Shown here one piece after another: positions 7,525 through 16,351 of a stretch of 64,000 nucleotides of DNA. Positions within the stretch are counted from its first letter, which is position 1; every line of letters begins with the position of its first letter. Position numbers and translations under genes: made by a program. The stretch comes from Actinophytocola sp963825445 (GTDB lineage Bacteria > Actinomycetota > Actinomycetes > Mycobacteriales > Pseudonocardiaceae): assembly GCA_963825445.1 (NCBI GenBank), contig CAWGTM010000020.1, forward strand, positions 558,001 through 622,000. Reading direction: 5' to 3'. The notes under the pieces were generated by a model that was not told where the DNA came from, did not search any database, and saw nothing but the letters and a program-made list of their open reading frames with translations.

Positions 7525-8592
7525 ATGGACGTGCTGGTGATCGGCGGCGGCATGGCGGGAGTGTCGGTCGCCTACGAGCTGGCCGACCGGGCGAACGTGA
7601 CGCTGGTGGAGGCCGAACCCACGCTCGCGCTCCACACCACCGGCCGGTCCGCGGCCATCTACGCGCCCAGCTACGGCGGCCCCGTGGTCCGCGCGCTGAC
7701 GTCGGCCAGCGGCCCGCGCTTCCGCGACCTGGAGACCGAACTCGACACCCCGCCGCTGCTCACCCCGCACGGCGCGCTGTGGATCGGCGCCGACGAGGAG
7801 GGCGCCCACCACGTGGCGGGGTTGCCGGCCGACCCGATCACCCCGGCGCGAGCCCGCGAGCTGTGCCCGGCGCTGCGTGAGGTCCGGGCGGCCGCCTACG
7901 ACGACTCGGCCAGCGACATCGACGTGATGGCCCTGCACGCCGGCTACGTCCGCGGCCTGCGTGCCAGGGGCGGCGTGGTCCGCAAGGCCAGCCCGGTGAC
8001 CGCGCTGCGCCGCGACGCGGGGCAGTCGTCGGGCTGGCTGGTGACGGCGGGCGAGGAGACCGCGCGCGTCGACGTGGTGGTGAACGCCGCGGGTGCCTGG
8101 GCCGACCAGCTGGCCGAACGCGCGGGCGTGCCCACCATCGGACTGACGCCCAAGCGCCGCACCCTCGCGCTCGCCTCCGGCCCGGTCCCCGCCGACCCGG
8201 CCTGGCCGCTGGTGGCCGACGCGGCCGACCGGTTCTACTTCCGCCCGGAGGGCACCCGCGTGCTGGTCTCCCCGGCCGACGAGACGCCCAGCGACCCGGT
8301 CGACGCCAAGCCGGACGAGCTGGACGTGGCGCTGTCTGTCGATCGGATCAACGAGATCACCACATTGGATATCCGCAGGGTTCACACAGCGTGGGCGGGT
8401 CTGCGGTCGTTCGTCGCGGACAAAGAACCCGTGGTGGGCGCGTGGAAGGACCACCCCGGATTCGTGTTCTTCGCGGGGCAGGGCGGTTACGGCATTCAGA
8501 TGGCACCGGCACTCGCCCGACTGGGTGCGGCGGTCACGCTGGGCGAACCCGACCCGACGGACCTCGCCGCGATTGTGTCGCCCCGAAGATGA
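7525..8592 (+). CDS. FAD-dependent amino-acid/amine oxidoreductase (DAO family)
   Basis: A 355-residue flavoprotein of the D-amino-acid oxidase family. VLVIGGGMAGVSVAYELA near the N-terminus is the GxGxxG FAD site, LHTTGRSAAIYAPSYG is the second flavin contact, VVNAAGAWADQLAE follows mid-protein, and the C-terminal GFVFFAGQGGYGIQMAPALA closes the flavin pocket. It resembles bacterial D-arginine dehydrogenase or glycine/sarcosine oxidase-like enzymes. ATG at 7525 starts directly on the Rossmann strand. It is divergent from the erm leader and 48 bases upstream of a GlcD-like oxidase, so possibly one transcript. Substrate uncertain. Confidence 0.85.
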   Translation: MDVLVIGGGMAGVSVAYELADRANVTLVEAEPTLALHTTGRSAAIYAPSYGGPVVRALTSASGPRFRDLETELDTPPLLTPHGALWIGADEEGAHHVAGLPADPITPARARELCPALREVRAAAYDDSASDIDVMALHAGYVRGLRARGGVVRKASPVTALRRDAGQSSGWLVTAGEETARVDVVVNAAGAWADQLAERAGVPTIGLTPKRRTLALASGPVPADPAWPLVADAADRFYFRPEGTRVLVSPADETPSDPVDAKPDELDVALSVDRINEITTLDIRRVHTAWAGLRSFVADKEPVVGAWKDHPGFVFFAGQGGYGIQMAPALARLGAAVTLGEPDPTDLAAIVSPRR

Positions 8593-8640
8593 TCAGGCAT
8601 AAGGTTGGCGGCAACACAGCGAGCCCTGGGAGGGAGTCCA

Positions 8641-10011
8641 ATGGCGGACATCGGGTCGAGACTCGAGGAGCTGGTCGGGGCCGAACACATGCTCACCGGC
8701 GAGGCGATCGGCGAGGACTACACCCACGACGAGACGCTGTCCGCCGCGCCGAACACGCCTGCCCACGTGGTCCGGCCGGGCACGGCCGAGGAGGTCGCGG
8801 CGATCCTCGTGCTGGCCGCCGAGACCGGCACCCCGGTCACCGCACGCGGTAGCGGCACCGGTCTGTCCGGCGCCGCGAACCCGCGCCCCGACGGCATCGT
8901 CGTGTCGTTCGAGCGCATGAACCGCGTGCTGGAGATCGACACCGAGAACCACGTGGCCGTGGTCCAGCCGGGCGTCACGCTCACCGAACTCGAGGAGCAC
9001 ACGGCGGCCGAGGGGCTCGTGTACCCGGTGTACCCGGGCGAGCTGTCGGCCAGCCTGGGCGGCAACGTGAACACCAACGCCGGCGGCATGCGGGCCATCA
9101 AGTACGGCGTCACCCGCCACCACGTGCTCGGCCTCCAGGCGGCGTTACCCACGGGCGAGCTGATCCGCACGGGCGGCAAGTACGTCAAGGCCAGCACCGG
9201 CTACGACCTCACCCAGCTGATCGTCGGGTCCGAGGGCACGCTCGCGCTGGTCACCGAGGCCGTGCTCAAGCTCCAGCCGCGGCTTTCCGAACAGGCCACC
9301 GTGCTCGCGCCGTTCCCCGACCTCGCGTCGGTGGCCCGCGCGGTGCCCAGGGTGGTGAACAGCGGCACGTCGCCGCTGATCCTCGAGTACATCGACGCGC
9401 TGACCATGGGCGCCATCACCTACACGTCCGACCTGCAGCTCGGCATCCCCGACGCCATCAAGGAGGTGGCCCAGGCGTTCCTGGTGGTGATGCTGGAGAG
9501 CAACTCCACGCAACGTCTGGAGGAGGACATCGAGCGCGTGGGCGAGCTGCTCGGCGAACTCGGCGCGCTCGACACCTACGTGCTGCCGGGCGGCGCCGCC
9601 CGCAAGCTCATCGAGGCCCGCGAGAGGGCCTTCTTCACGGCCAAGGGCGCGGGTGCCGACGACATCATCGACACCGTGCTGCCGCGTTCGGCGCTGCCCG
9701 AGTTCTTCGCGAAGATCATGGAGGTCGCACAGGCCAACAACACCTTCGTGGTCGGCTGCGGCCACGCGGGCGACGGCAACGTGCACCTCGCGGTGTTCCA
9801 GAAGGACCCGGACGTGCGCTACAAGGTGCTCCACGAGCTGTTCACCACGGGCATGGCCCTCGGTGGCGCGATCTCCGGCGAACACGGCATCGGCCGGGAG
9901 AAGAAGCGACACTTCCACGAACTGGAAGACCCGAACAAGATCGAGCTGATGAAACGGATCAAGCAGGCGTTCGACCCGAACGGCGTTCTCAACCCTGGGG
10001 TGCTCTTTTGA
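8641..10011 (+). CDS. FAD-linked oxidase, glycolate oxidase GlcD-like
   Basis: A 456-residue flavoprotein. The N-terminal PCMH-type FAD domain is residues 40-215 (HVVRPGTAEEVAAIL, ARGSGTGLSGAANP and LGGNVNTNAGGMRAIKYGV), followed by the FAD-oxidase C-terminal domain with GCGHAGDGNVHLAVF and SGEHGIGREKKRHF. Length and motifs match GlcD and D-lactate dehydrogenases, which oxidise 2-hydroxy acids. No GlcE or GlcF subunit genes are adjacent. ATG at 8641 follows GGGAGGGAG. Its stop overlaps a possible ATG of the ThDP enzyme (TGATG), so the two are probably coupled and may act on the same 2-oxo/2-hydroxy acid. Confidence 0.88.
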   Translation: MADIGSRLEELVGAEHMLTGEAIGEDYTHDETLSAAPNTPAHVVRPGTAEEVAAILVLAAETGTPVTARGSGTGLSGAANPRPDGIVVSFERMNRVLEIDTENHVAVVQPGVTLTELEEHTAAEGLVYPVYPGELSASLGGNVNTNAGGMRAIKYGVTRHHVLGLQAALPTGELIRTGGKYVKASTGYDLTQLIVGSEGTLALVTEAVLKLQPRLSEQATVLAPFPDLASVARAVPRVVNSGTSPLILEYIDALTMGAITYTSDLQLGIPDAIKEVAQAFLVVMLESNSTQRLEEDIERVGELLGELGALDTYVLPGGAARKLIEARERAFFTAKGAGADDIIDTVLPRSALPEFFAKIMEVAQANNTFVVGCGHAGDGNVHLAVFQKDPDVRYKVLHELFTTGMALGGAISGEHGIGREKKRHFHELEDPNKIELMKRIKQAFDPNGVLNPGVLF

Positions 10012-10034
10012 TGAGCGGAGCTAGCGAAGCGAAC

Positions 10035-11606
10035 ATGGCTACTGACGACAAGATGAACGGCGCCCAGGCGCTCCTGCGGACCCTCGTCGACGGAGGGGTC
10101 GACGTCTGCTTCGCCAACCCGGGCACCTCCGAGATGCACTTCGTCGCCGCGCTCGACGCGGTACCGGAGATGCGCGCGGTGCTGGCCCTGTTCGAGGGCG
10201 TGGTGACCGGTGCGGCCGACGGCTACGGGCGGATGGCCGACAAGCCGGCCGCCACGCTGCTCCACCTCGGTCCCGGCATGGCCAACGGCCTGGCCAACCT
10301 CCACAACGCGCGGCGCGCGCACACCCCGATAGTCAACGTGATCGGCGACCACGCCAGGTACCACAAGGGTTTCGACGCGCCGCTCGAGTCCGACATCGAC
10401 GCCTTGACCGGCTGGGTCCGCGGCTGGTCCCGCACGTCGAAGACCCCGGAGGAGGTCGGCGCCGACGCGGCGGCCGCGATCGCCGCGGCCATGCAGCCGC
10501 CGGGCCAGCAGGCCAACCTGGTGCTGCCGGCCGACGTGTCGTGGTCCGAGGGCGGGGTGGTCGGCGAGCAGGTCGCGCCGGCGGGCGCCATGCCGGTCGA
10601 CGACGCCCGGGTGGGCGAGATCGCCAAGATCGTGCGTGGCGGCGAGTCCACCGTGCTGCTGCTCGGCCACGGCACCACCCGCGAGGCCGGGCTGGTGGCT
10701 GCCAGCCGGATCGCCGCGGCCACCGGCGTGAAGCTGTTCGCCGAGACGTTCCCCGCGCGCATCGAGCGTGGCGCCGGGCTGCCGGCCGTCGAGCGGCTCG
10801 GCTACCTGGCCGAGCAGGTGCAGTGGCAGCTCACCGACGTCAAGCACCTGGTGCTGGTCGGCGCGAAGGCCCCCGTGTCGTTCTTCGCCTACCCGGGCAA
10901 GGCGTCGGAGCTGGTGCCCGACGGCTGCCAGGTCCACGTGCTGTCGGTCCTCGGCGAGGACGGCACCGGCGCGCTCGAGAACCTGGCCGACCTGGTGGCG
11001 GCCGAGGTGAAACCCGTGCTGCAGGAGGCGGTTCGGCCGGAGTTGCCCACGGGTGCGCTGACCCCGCAGAACTGGACCGAAGTCATCGGCGCGTTGCTGC
11101 CTGAGGGCGCCATCGTGTCCGACGAGGCGAACACGTCCGGGCTCATGATCCCCATGACCACGGCGGGCGCGCCGCGCCACGACGTGCTCACGATCACCGG
11201 CGGCGCCATCGGTCAGGGCCTGCCGGTCGCCACGGGTGCGGCGATCGCCAGCCCCGACCGTCCGGTCGTGTGCCTGCAGGCCGACGGCAGCGCCATGTAC
11301 ACGGCGTCGGCGCTGTGGACCATGGCACGCGAGGGCCTGAACGTCACGACCGTGCTGTTGAACAACCGGGCCTACGCGATCCTGCGGATGGAGCTGTCGC
11401 GGGTGGGGGCGGATGCCACCGGCCCGAAGGCGGCCGAGTTGCTCGATCTGTCCACACCGGACCTCGACTTCGTCCAGCTGTCCCAGGGGATGGGGGTGCC
11501 GGCGTCGCGGGCCACCACGGCCGAGGAGCTGGCCGAACAGTTCGCGAAGGCGTTGGCCGAGCCGGGTCCGCACCTGATCGAGGCGATGGTGCCGCCGCTG
11601 CTCTGA
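10035..11606 (+). CDS. Thiamine-diphosphate-dependent enzyme, acetolactate synthase large-subunit-like
   Basis: A 523-residue ThDP enzyme with PYR, central and PP domains. FEGVVTGAADGYGRM carries the catalytic glutamate, and QADGSAMY to LLNNRAY spans the cofactor/Mg motif, with ADG replacing the usual GDG. The PGTSEMHFVAALD opening is typical of actinobacterial members annotated as acetolactate synthase. No small regulatory subunit is nearby, so a catabolic decarboxylase/ligase is as likely as branched-chain synthesis. ATG at 10035 was chosen (MATDDKMNGAQ); an ATG at 10011 overlapping the glcD-like stop would add 8 residues. Confidence 0.8.
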   Translation: MATDDKMNGAQALLRTLVDGGVDVCFANPGTSEMHFVAALDAVPEMRAVLALFEGVVTGAADGYGRMADKPAATLLHLGPGMANGLANLHNARRAHTPIVNVIGDHARYHKGFDAPLESDIDALTGWVRGWSRTSKTPEEVGADAAAAIAAAMQPPGQQANLVLPADVSWSEGGVVGEQVAPAGAMPVDDARVGEIAKIVRGGESTVLLLGHGTTREAGLVAASRIAAATGVKLFAETFPARIERGAGLPAVERLGYLAEQVQWQLTDVKHLVLVGAKAPVSFFAYPGKASELVPDGCQVHVLSVLGEDGTGALENLADLVAAEVKPVLQEAVRPELPTGALTPQNWTEVIGALLPEGAIVSDEANTSGLMIPMTTAGAPRHDVLTITGGAIGQGLPVATGAAIASPDRPVVCLQADGSAMYTASALWTMAREGLNVTTVLLNNRAYAILRMELSRVGADATGPKAAELLDLSTPDLDFVQLSQGMGVPASRATTAEELAEQFAKALAEPGPHLIEAMVPPLL

Positions 11607-11652
11607 GTTCGTGTCACGTACAGCCAACTTCAACGACGAGGGAGGCGATTCG

Positions 11653-11934
11653 ATGTTGGTCGAAAACCTGGCGATCCTGGTGTTGGCGGGCTTCGTCGGT
11701 TTCGCGGTGATCTCCAAGGTGCCCAACACCCTGCACACCCCGCTGATGTCGGGCACCAACGCCATTCACGGCATCGTGGTGCTCGGCGGGTTCATCGTGC
11801 TCGGGTTCGGTGCCGAGGGCGTGCTGAACAAGATCCTGTTGGTGGTGGCCATCGCGTTCGGCACCATCAACGTGGTCGGCGGGTTCCTGGTCACCGACCG
11901 GATGCTCGCCATGTTCAAGGACAAGCAGAAGTGA
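11653..11934 (+). CDS. pntAB: Proton-translocating NAD(P) transhydrogenase, alpha-2 membrane subunit PntAB
   Basis: A 93-residue protein with three hydrophobic helices (about 2-18, 37-58 and 62-83). The sequences NTLHTPLMSGTNAIHGIV and INVVGGFLVTDRMLAMF are diagnostic of the PntA C-terminal membrane part in split transhydrogenases. It forms the proton channel with PntB and transfers hydride from NADH to NADP. A strong GAGGGAGG site precedes ATG 11653, and its end overlaps pntB by GTGA. The NAD(H)-binding subunit PntAA, normally the gene directly upstream, is absent from the window. Confidence 0.93.
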   Translation: MLVENLAILVLAGFVGFAVISKVPNTLHTPLMSGTNAIHGIVVLGGFIVLGFGAEGVLNKILLVVAIAFGTINVVGGFLVTDRMLAMFKDKQK

Positions 11935-13331
11935 ACTGGATACAGGACCGGGCCTTTATCCAGAGCCTGTACATCGTCGCGTTCGCGCTGTTCATCTACG
12001 GCCTCATGGGATTGACCGGACCGAAGACCGCGGTGCGCGGCAACCTGCTGGCCGCGGCCGGCATGGGGGTCGCGGTCGTCGCGACGCTGCTCACGCCGGG
12101 TCTCGGCAACTGGTGGTTGATCCTGCTGGGCGTGGCGATCGGCACGGCCGTCGGCATTCCCGCGGCGCGCAAGGTGAAGATGACGGCCATGCCGCAGATG
12201 GTGGCGCTGTTCAACGGCGTCGGCGGCGGGGCGATCGCGTTGATCGCGTGGGTGGAGTTCCGCGGCAGCGCGGGATTCTCGCACGAGGCCGGCTATGTGG
12301 CGGTGGCGTCACTGTTCGCGGCGATCATCGGCTCGGCGTCGTTCTGGGGTTCGAACATCGCGTTCGGGAAGCTGCAGGAACTCTTACCGGGCCGGCCGAT
12401 CACCATCGGACGGCTCCAGCAGCCGCTGAACCTGGTGGTGGCACTCGCCGCGGTCACGTTCGGCGTGGTGATCGTGGCGGGTGGCCAGTCCGAGTGGCTG
12501 ATGATCGGGCTGCTGGTCACGTCGTCGGTGCTGGGACTGTTGGTGGTGCTGCCGATCGGCGGCGCGGACATGCCGGTGGTGATCTCGCTGCTGAACGCGG
12601 CGACCGGCCTGTCGGCGGCGGCCATGGGGCTGGCGCTGGACAACATGGCGCTGATCGTGGCGGGCATGATCGTCGGCGCGTCGGGCTCGATCCTCACGAA
12701 CCTGATGGCCAAGGCGATGAACCGGTCGATCCCGGCGATCGTGGCCGGCGGCTTCGGCGGCACCGGCTCGGGCGGCGGGATCGCCGACCTGGGTGACCGC
12801 GCGGTGCGGCAGACGTCGGCGGCCGACGCGGCGATCCAGATGGCGTACGCGCGTCAGGTGATCGTGGTGCCCGGTTACGGCCTGGCGGTGGCACAGGCCC
12901 AGCACGCGGTGCGGCAGCTGTCCAACCTGTTGGAAACCAAGGGTGTGTCGGTGTTCTACGCGATCCATCCGGTGGCGGGGCGCATGCCGGGGCACATGAA
13001 CGTGCTGCTCGCCGAGGCCGACGTCCCGTACGACCGGCTGAAGGAGATGGACTCGATCAACGGCGAGTTCGGCCGCACGGACGTGACGCTGGTGATCGGC
13101 GCCAACGACGTGACCAACCCGGCGGCCCGCACCGACCCGACGTCCCCCATCTACGGCATGCCGATCCTGAACGTGGACGAGAGCCGCTCGATCATCGTGC
13201 TGAAACGCTCGATGCGCCCAGGCTTCGCGGGCGTGGACAACGAGCTGTACTTCGACCCGAAGACAGCCATGCTCTTCGGCGACGCGCAGTCGTCGGTCTC
13301 CGAGATCACGGAGGAACTGAAGACCCTCTGA
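11931..13331 (+). CDS. pntB: NAD(P) transhydrogenase beta subunit PntB
   Basis: A 466-residue subunit: eight or nine transmembrane helices in the first about 270 residues, then the NADP(H)-binding dIII domain with VVPGYGLAVAQAQHAVRQL, HPVAGRMPGHMNVLLAEA and VIGANDVTNPAA. GTG at 11931 overlaps the pntAB stop, so synthesis of the two membrane subunits is coupled. It couples proton import to NADPH formation in the cytoplasmic membrane. The gene ends against a repeat-rich 520-base intergenic island. Confidence 0.95.
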   Translation: MNWIQDRAFIQSLYIVAFALFIYGLMGLTGPKTAVRGNLLAAAGMGVAVVATLLTPGLGNWWLILLGVAIGTAVGIPAARKVKMTAMPQMVALFNGVGGGAIALIAWVEFRGSAGFSHEAGYVAVASLFAAIIGSASFWGSNIAFGKLQELLPGRPITIGRLQQPLNLVVALAAVTFGVVIVAGGQSEWLMIGLLVTSSVLGLLVVLPIGGADMPVVISLLNAATGLSAAAMGLALDNMALIVAGMIVGASGSILTNLMAKAMNRSIPAIVAGGFGGTGSGGGIADLGDRAVRQTSAADAAIQMAYARQVIVVPGYGLAVAQAQHAVRQLSNLLETKGVSVFYAIHPVAGRMPGHMNVLLAEADVPYDRLKEMDSINGEFGRTDVTLVIGANDVTNPAARTDPTSPIYGMPILNVDESRSIIVLKRSMRPGFAGVDNELYFDPKTAMLFGDAQSSVSEITEELKTL

Positions 13332-13338
13332 GCTTCCG

Positions 13339-13380
13339 GAATTGTCGGTGCTGGTGACTACGCTGGTGATCGGGGCGCCG
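13339..13380 (+). repeat. TGTCGGTG-GACTACGCTGG repeat, copy B
   Basis: GGAATTGTCGGTGCTGGTGA followed by CTACGCTGGTGATCGGGG. The same string with few changes recurs at 13801-13843. The first half equals the left end of the 58-bp repeat family, but the second TTGTCGGTG is missing. I recall similar strings in front of 13E12/DUF222 HNH genes in actinomycetes; no such gene is present here. Immediately downstream of pntB. Confidence 0.6.
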
Positions 13381-13454
13381 TGGCCTTCCGTTGATCTTGT
13401 TCGCGGACGGTGAGGTTATCGTTTGTGCTGGTGGCGGGCGTGTTGTTGCCGTTC

Positions 13455-13633
13455 GGGCGGGGGCAACGGCGGATTTTACGGGCGGCCCCTCACGCGTCAA
13501 GGGCCCTCCTTCGTCGCGTCGCTTCGCGATTTCGCTTCGCTCAACCCTTGACCCGCGAGCCTCCGCCGCCCCAGGTCGAGCACTAAGGGCGGGCTGGCGC
13601 CCGCCCACCCCCTGCCCGCCGTTGCCCCCGCCC
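13455..13633. repeat. Structured intergenic element, copy 1 (18-bp closing stem)
   Basis: Arms 13455-13472 and 13616-13633 are perfect 18-base inverted repeats. Inside, GGGCGG (13480-13485) pairs with CCGCCC (13566-13571), TCAAGGG (13497-13503) with CCCTTGA (13545-13551), and GGGCGGGC-TGGC-GCCCGCCC (13587-13606) is a hairpin. Copy 2 at 30997-31180 keeps the interior, but its closing stem differs by matching changes in both arms. No plausible protein. Could be a folded RNA, a REP-like element or a terminator. Confidence 0.8.
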
Positions 13634-13635
13634 CG

Positions 13636-13798
13636 CGATCACGGCGTATCCGGGTGTTGCACCCGGCGGTCGAGGTGCGCCCCGGTTTGCAGTATGTGCT
13701 CGGTCTGGCGGCGACCCCACGATCAGGGGTGTCCGGGTGGTGCGCCCGGCGGTGGTGGTGCGCCCCGGTTGCAGTGCGTGCTGGTCTGGCGGCGGCCG
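13636..13798 (+). repeat. Two tandem copies of an about 84-bp unit
   Basis: CGATC at 13636 and at 13720 begin two units sharing CCGGGTG-N3-CNCCCGG, GGTGCGCCCCGGTT, GCAGT and GGTCTGGCGGCG. Each unit carries a small hairpin (CCGGGTG/CACCCGG in unit 1; the same stem with one G-T wobble in unit 2). Lies between structured element copy 1 and repeat copy C; nothing coding is evident. Confidence 0.65.
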
Positions 13799-13800
13799 GA

Positions 13801-13843
13801 AACTGTCGGTGCTCGCGACTACGCTGGAGATTGGGGGGGCCGG
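13801..13843 (+). repeat. TGTCGGTG-GACTACGCTGG repeat, copy C
   Basis: CTGTCGGTGCTCGCGACTAC followed by GCTGGAGATTGGGG, a near copy of the string at 13339-13380. It ends ten bases before the stop codon of the convergent FadH-like gene, closing the repeat island that begins behind pntB. Confidence 0.6.
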
Positions 13844-13852
13844 AGGCCGTCC

Positions 13853-15817
13853 TCAGAGGGTGAGGGCCAGGCGGGTGGCCTGGTCGATCGCGCGTTTGGC
13901 GTCCAGTTCGGCGGCGACGTCGGCGCCGCCGATGAGGTGGGCGTTGGGTAGTGCGGTGGCGAGTTCGCGTTGGGGTTCCTGGCCGGCGCAGATCACGACC
14001 GTGTCCACTTCCAACAGTCGGGAGCGGCCGCCGACGGTCAGGTGCAGACCGCGTTCGTCGATGCGGTCGTAGGTCACGCCCGTGAACGTCTGCACCTGCT
14101 TGGCCCGCAGTGTCGACCGGTGCACCCAGCCGCTCGTCTTCCCCAGGCCCGCGCCCGGCTTGCTTCGCTTGCGCTGCAACAGGAACACCTGCCTCGGTGG
14201 CGCGGACACCACCGGGTCGGTCAGGCCGCCGCGCTCCTCTGGGGCCACGCCCCACTCGGCGCGCCACTCGTCGACGTCGAGCGTCGCGTGGGTGAGGAAT
14301 TCGCTCACGTCGAAGCCGATGCCGCCCGCGCCGATCACCGCCACGCGTGGCCCGACCGGGGCGCCGCGCAGCACGTCCACATAGGACAGCGCGTGGTCGA
14401 TGCCCGGGATCGGCGGGGTTCGTGGCACCACGCCCGTCGCCAGGAGCACCTCGTCGTAGCCCGCCAGGTCGGCCGCGCTCGCCCGGGTGTTCAGCTTCAC
14501 GGTCACCCCCAGCAGTTCCAGCTGCCGGCCGTAGTAGCGCAGCGTCTCCGCGAACTCCTCCTTGCCCGGGATCCGTTGCGCCAGCGTGAACTGGCCGCCG
14601 ATCTCGCCGGCTGCCTCGAACAGCGTGACCCGGTGTCCGCGTCGCGCCAGGGTGGTGGCCGCCGCGAGGCCCGCCGGGCCGGCGCCCACCACCGCCGCCT
14701 CCCGCGAAGCTGCGGCCGGGCGTTCGACCAGCTCCAACTCGCGACCCGCGCGAGGATTCACCAGACAGGTCACGGGTTTGCGCGCGAACGCGTGGTCCAG
14801 GCACGCCTGGTTGCAGGCGATGCACGTGTTGATCTCGTCGGCGCGCCCGCTCGCCGCCTTGGCCACCCAGTCCGGGTCGGCCAGCAGCGGCCGGGCGAGT
14901 GACACCAGGTCCGCCTCACCACGCGCCAGGACCGCCTCGGCGATGTCCGGCATGTTGATCCGGTTCGACGCCACCACCGGAATGCCGAGCGACGGCCGCA
15001 GTTTCCCGGTGATCGAAGTGAACGCCGCGCGCGGCACGGACGTCACGATGGTCGGTACCCGCGACTCGTGCCAGCCGATGCCCGAGCTGATGATCGTCGC
15101 CCCGGCCGCCTCGACCGCCTGTCCCAACTCGACGATCTCCGCCCAGGACTGGCCGTCCGGCACCAGGTCCACAACGGACAGTCGGTACACGAGGATGAAG
15201 TCCGGCCCGACCGCCTCCCGCACGCGCCGCACAATCTCCACCGGCAGCCGCATCCGGTTGGCCCACGAGCCGCCCCACTCGTCGGTGCGACGATTGGTGC
15301 GCGCGGGCAGGAACTGGTTGATGAAGTAGCCCTCGGAGCCCATGATCTCGACGCCGTCGTAACCCGCCTCGCGGGCGAGCACCGCGCAGCGCGCGAACGC
15401 GTCGATCTGCTGATACACACCGCGCGTGGTCAGCGCCCTCGGCCGGAACGGTGTGATCGGCGAGCGCAGCGCGGACGCCGAGACGGAGAACGGGTGGTAG
15501 GCGTAGCGGCCGGCGTGCAGGATCTGGAGCACGAGCTTGCCGTCGTGGTCGTGGACCGCGTCGGTCAGCACCCGGTGCTTCGCCGCCTGCCCGCGGGTGC
15601 GCAGGTCGGACGCGAACGGCAACAGCCAGCCCGCGCGGTTCGGCGCGTAGCCGCCGGTCACGATCAGGCCGGCGCCGCCCCGCGCGCGCTCGGCGTAGTA
15701 GGCGGCCAGCTTGTCGAAGTCGCCCGTCCGGTCCTCGAGCCCCGTGTGCATGGAGCCCATGAGGACGCGGTTGCGCAGGGTGGTGAAGCCCAGGTCGAGC
15801 GGACTCAGCAGGCGCAT
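13853..15817 (-). CDS. NADH:flavin oxidoreductase, FadH-like 2,4-dienoyl-CoA reductase
   Basis: A 654-residue enzyme, about the size of E. coli FadH. The N-terminal old-yellow-enzyme FMN barrel (residues 1-330) contains LQILHAGRYAYHPFS and EIMGSEGYFINQFLPARTNR. The Cys cluster CIACNQACLDHAF with CLVNPRA supplies the 4Fe-4S ligands. The C-terminal FAD/NAD(P) domain starts AAVVGAGPAGLAAATTL. It would reduce 2,4-dienoyl-CoA during unsaturated fatty-acid breakdown or another enone. It follows the isochorismatase gene on the same strand by 9 bases, probably as one operon. Confidence 0.85.
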   Translation of the reverse strand: MRLLSPLDLGFTTLRNRVLMGSMHTGLEDRTGDFDKLAAYYAERARGGAGLIVTGGYAPNRAGWLLPFASDLRTRGQAAKHRVLTDAVHDHDGKLVLQILHAGRYAYHPFSVSASALRSPITPFRPRALTTRGVYQQIDAFARCAVLAREAGYDGVEIMGSEGYFINQFLPARTNRRTDEWGGSWANRMRLPVEIVRRVREAVGPDFILVYRLSVVDLVPDGQSWAEIVELGQAVEAAGATIISSGIGWHESRVPTIVTSVPRAAFTSITGKLRPSLGIPVVASNRINMPDIAEAVLARGEADLVSLARPLLADPDWVAKAASGRADEINTCIACNQACLDHAFARKPVTCLVNPRAGRELELVERPAAASREAAVVGAGPAGLAAATTLARRGHRVTLFEAAGEIGGQFTLAQRIPGKEEFAETLRYYGRQLELLGVTVKLNTRASAADLAGYDEVLLATGVVPRTPPIPGIDHALSYVDVLRGAPVGPRVAVIGAGGIGFDVSEFLTHATLDVDEWRAEWGVAPEERGGLTDPVVSAPPRQVFLLQRKRSKPGAGLGKTSGWVHRSTLRAKQVQTFTGVTYDRIDERGLHLTVGGRSRLLEVDTVVICAGQEPQRELATALPNAHLIGGADVAAELDAKRAIDQATRLALTL

Positions 15818-15826
15818 CCGCCCAAC

Positions 15827-16351
15827 CTACTCTGGAGTAGGTAGTTGTGCCAGTAGCTCGTCGCTGGTCACGACCGTGCCGAGCTTGCTGAAGACGTAGT
15901 CGACCGCGAAGTCGTGGGCACCCTGCTCGAGGCCGGTCATGGCGTCGGAGACGAAGATCGTGTCGTAGCCGTGGTCGTCGGCGCCGCGGCCGGTGGACTC
16001 GACGCCGAAGTTCGTGGCGATGCCGCCGAGGATGATCGTCTGGATGTCGTGTTTGCGCAGCTCATCGTGGATGTCGCTGGACCCGAAAGCACCCCAGCTG
16101 TGCTTGACGACCACCACGTCGCCCTCGTGTGGTTCGGTCGCCAGTTCGCTGCCGTCGGGCTGCGCGCCGGGCCGTTCCACGCGGACGTGCACGATGAGCC
16201 CACCCCGGGCGCGGATGGCGTCGGCCAGCTCGAGGCAGCGGGTGTTGACCTGCTCGCCGGAGTGCGGCGCCGTCGGCATCGCGATGATCCGCGGCATCAG
16301 GTCGATGAGGACCAGTGCTGTGCGCGACAGTTCGAGGTTCAATGGACTCAT
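15827..16351 (-). CDS. Isochorismatase-family cysteine-hydrolase-fold protein (catalytic Cys absent)
   Basis: A 174-residue isochorismatase-like hydrolase. VLIDLMPRI holds the conserved Asp and VVVKHSWGAF the Lys. The nucleophile loop reads GGIATNFGVESTGRGA, with Gly where nicotinamidases and N-carbamoylsarcosine amidases have Cys. Members without Cys include true isochorismatases (EntB, PhzD), so vinyl-ether hydrolysis is more likely than amide cleavage, but this is inference. It is upstream of and probably cotranscribed with the FadH-like gene. Its ATG overlaps head-on with the divergent DUF2236 start (CATG). Confidence 0.85.
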   Translation of the reverse strand: MSPLNLELSRTALVLIDLMPRIIAMPTAPHSGEQVNTRCLELADAIRARGGLIVHVRVERPGAQPDGSELATEPHEGDVVVVKHSWGAFGSSDIHDELRKHDIQTIILGGIATNFGVESTGRGADDHGYDTIFVSDAMTGLEQGAHDFAVDYVFSKLGTVVTSDELLAQLPTPE

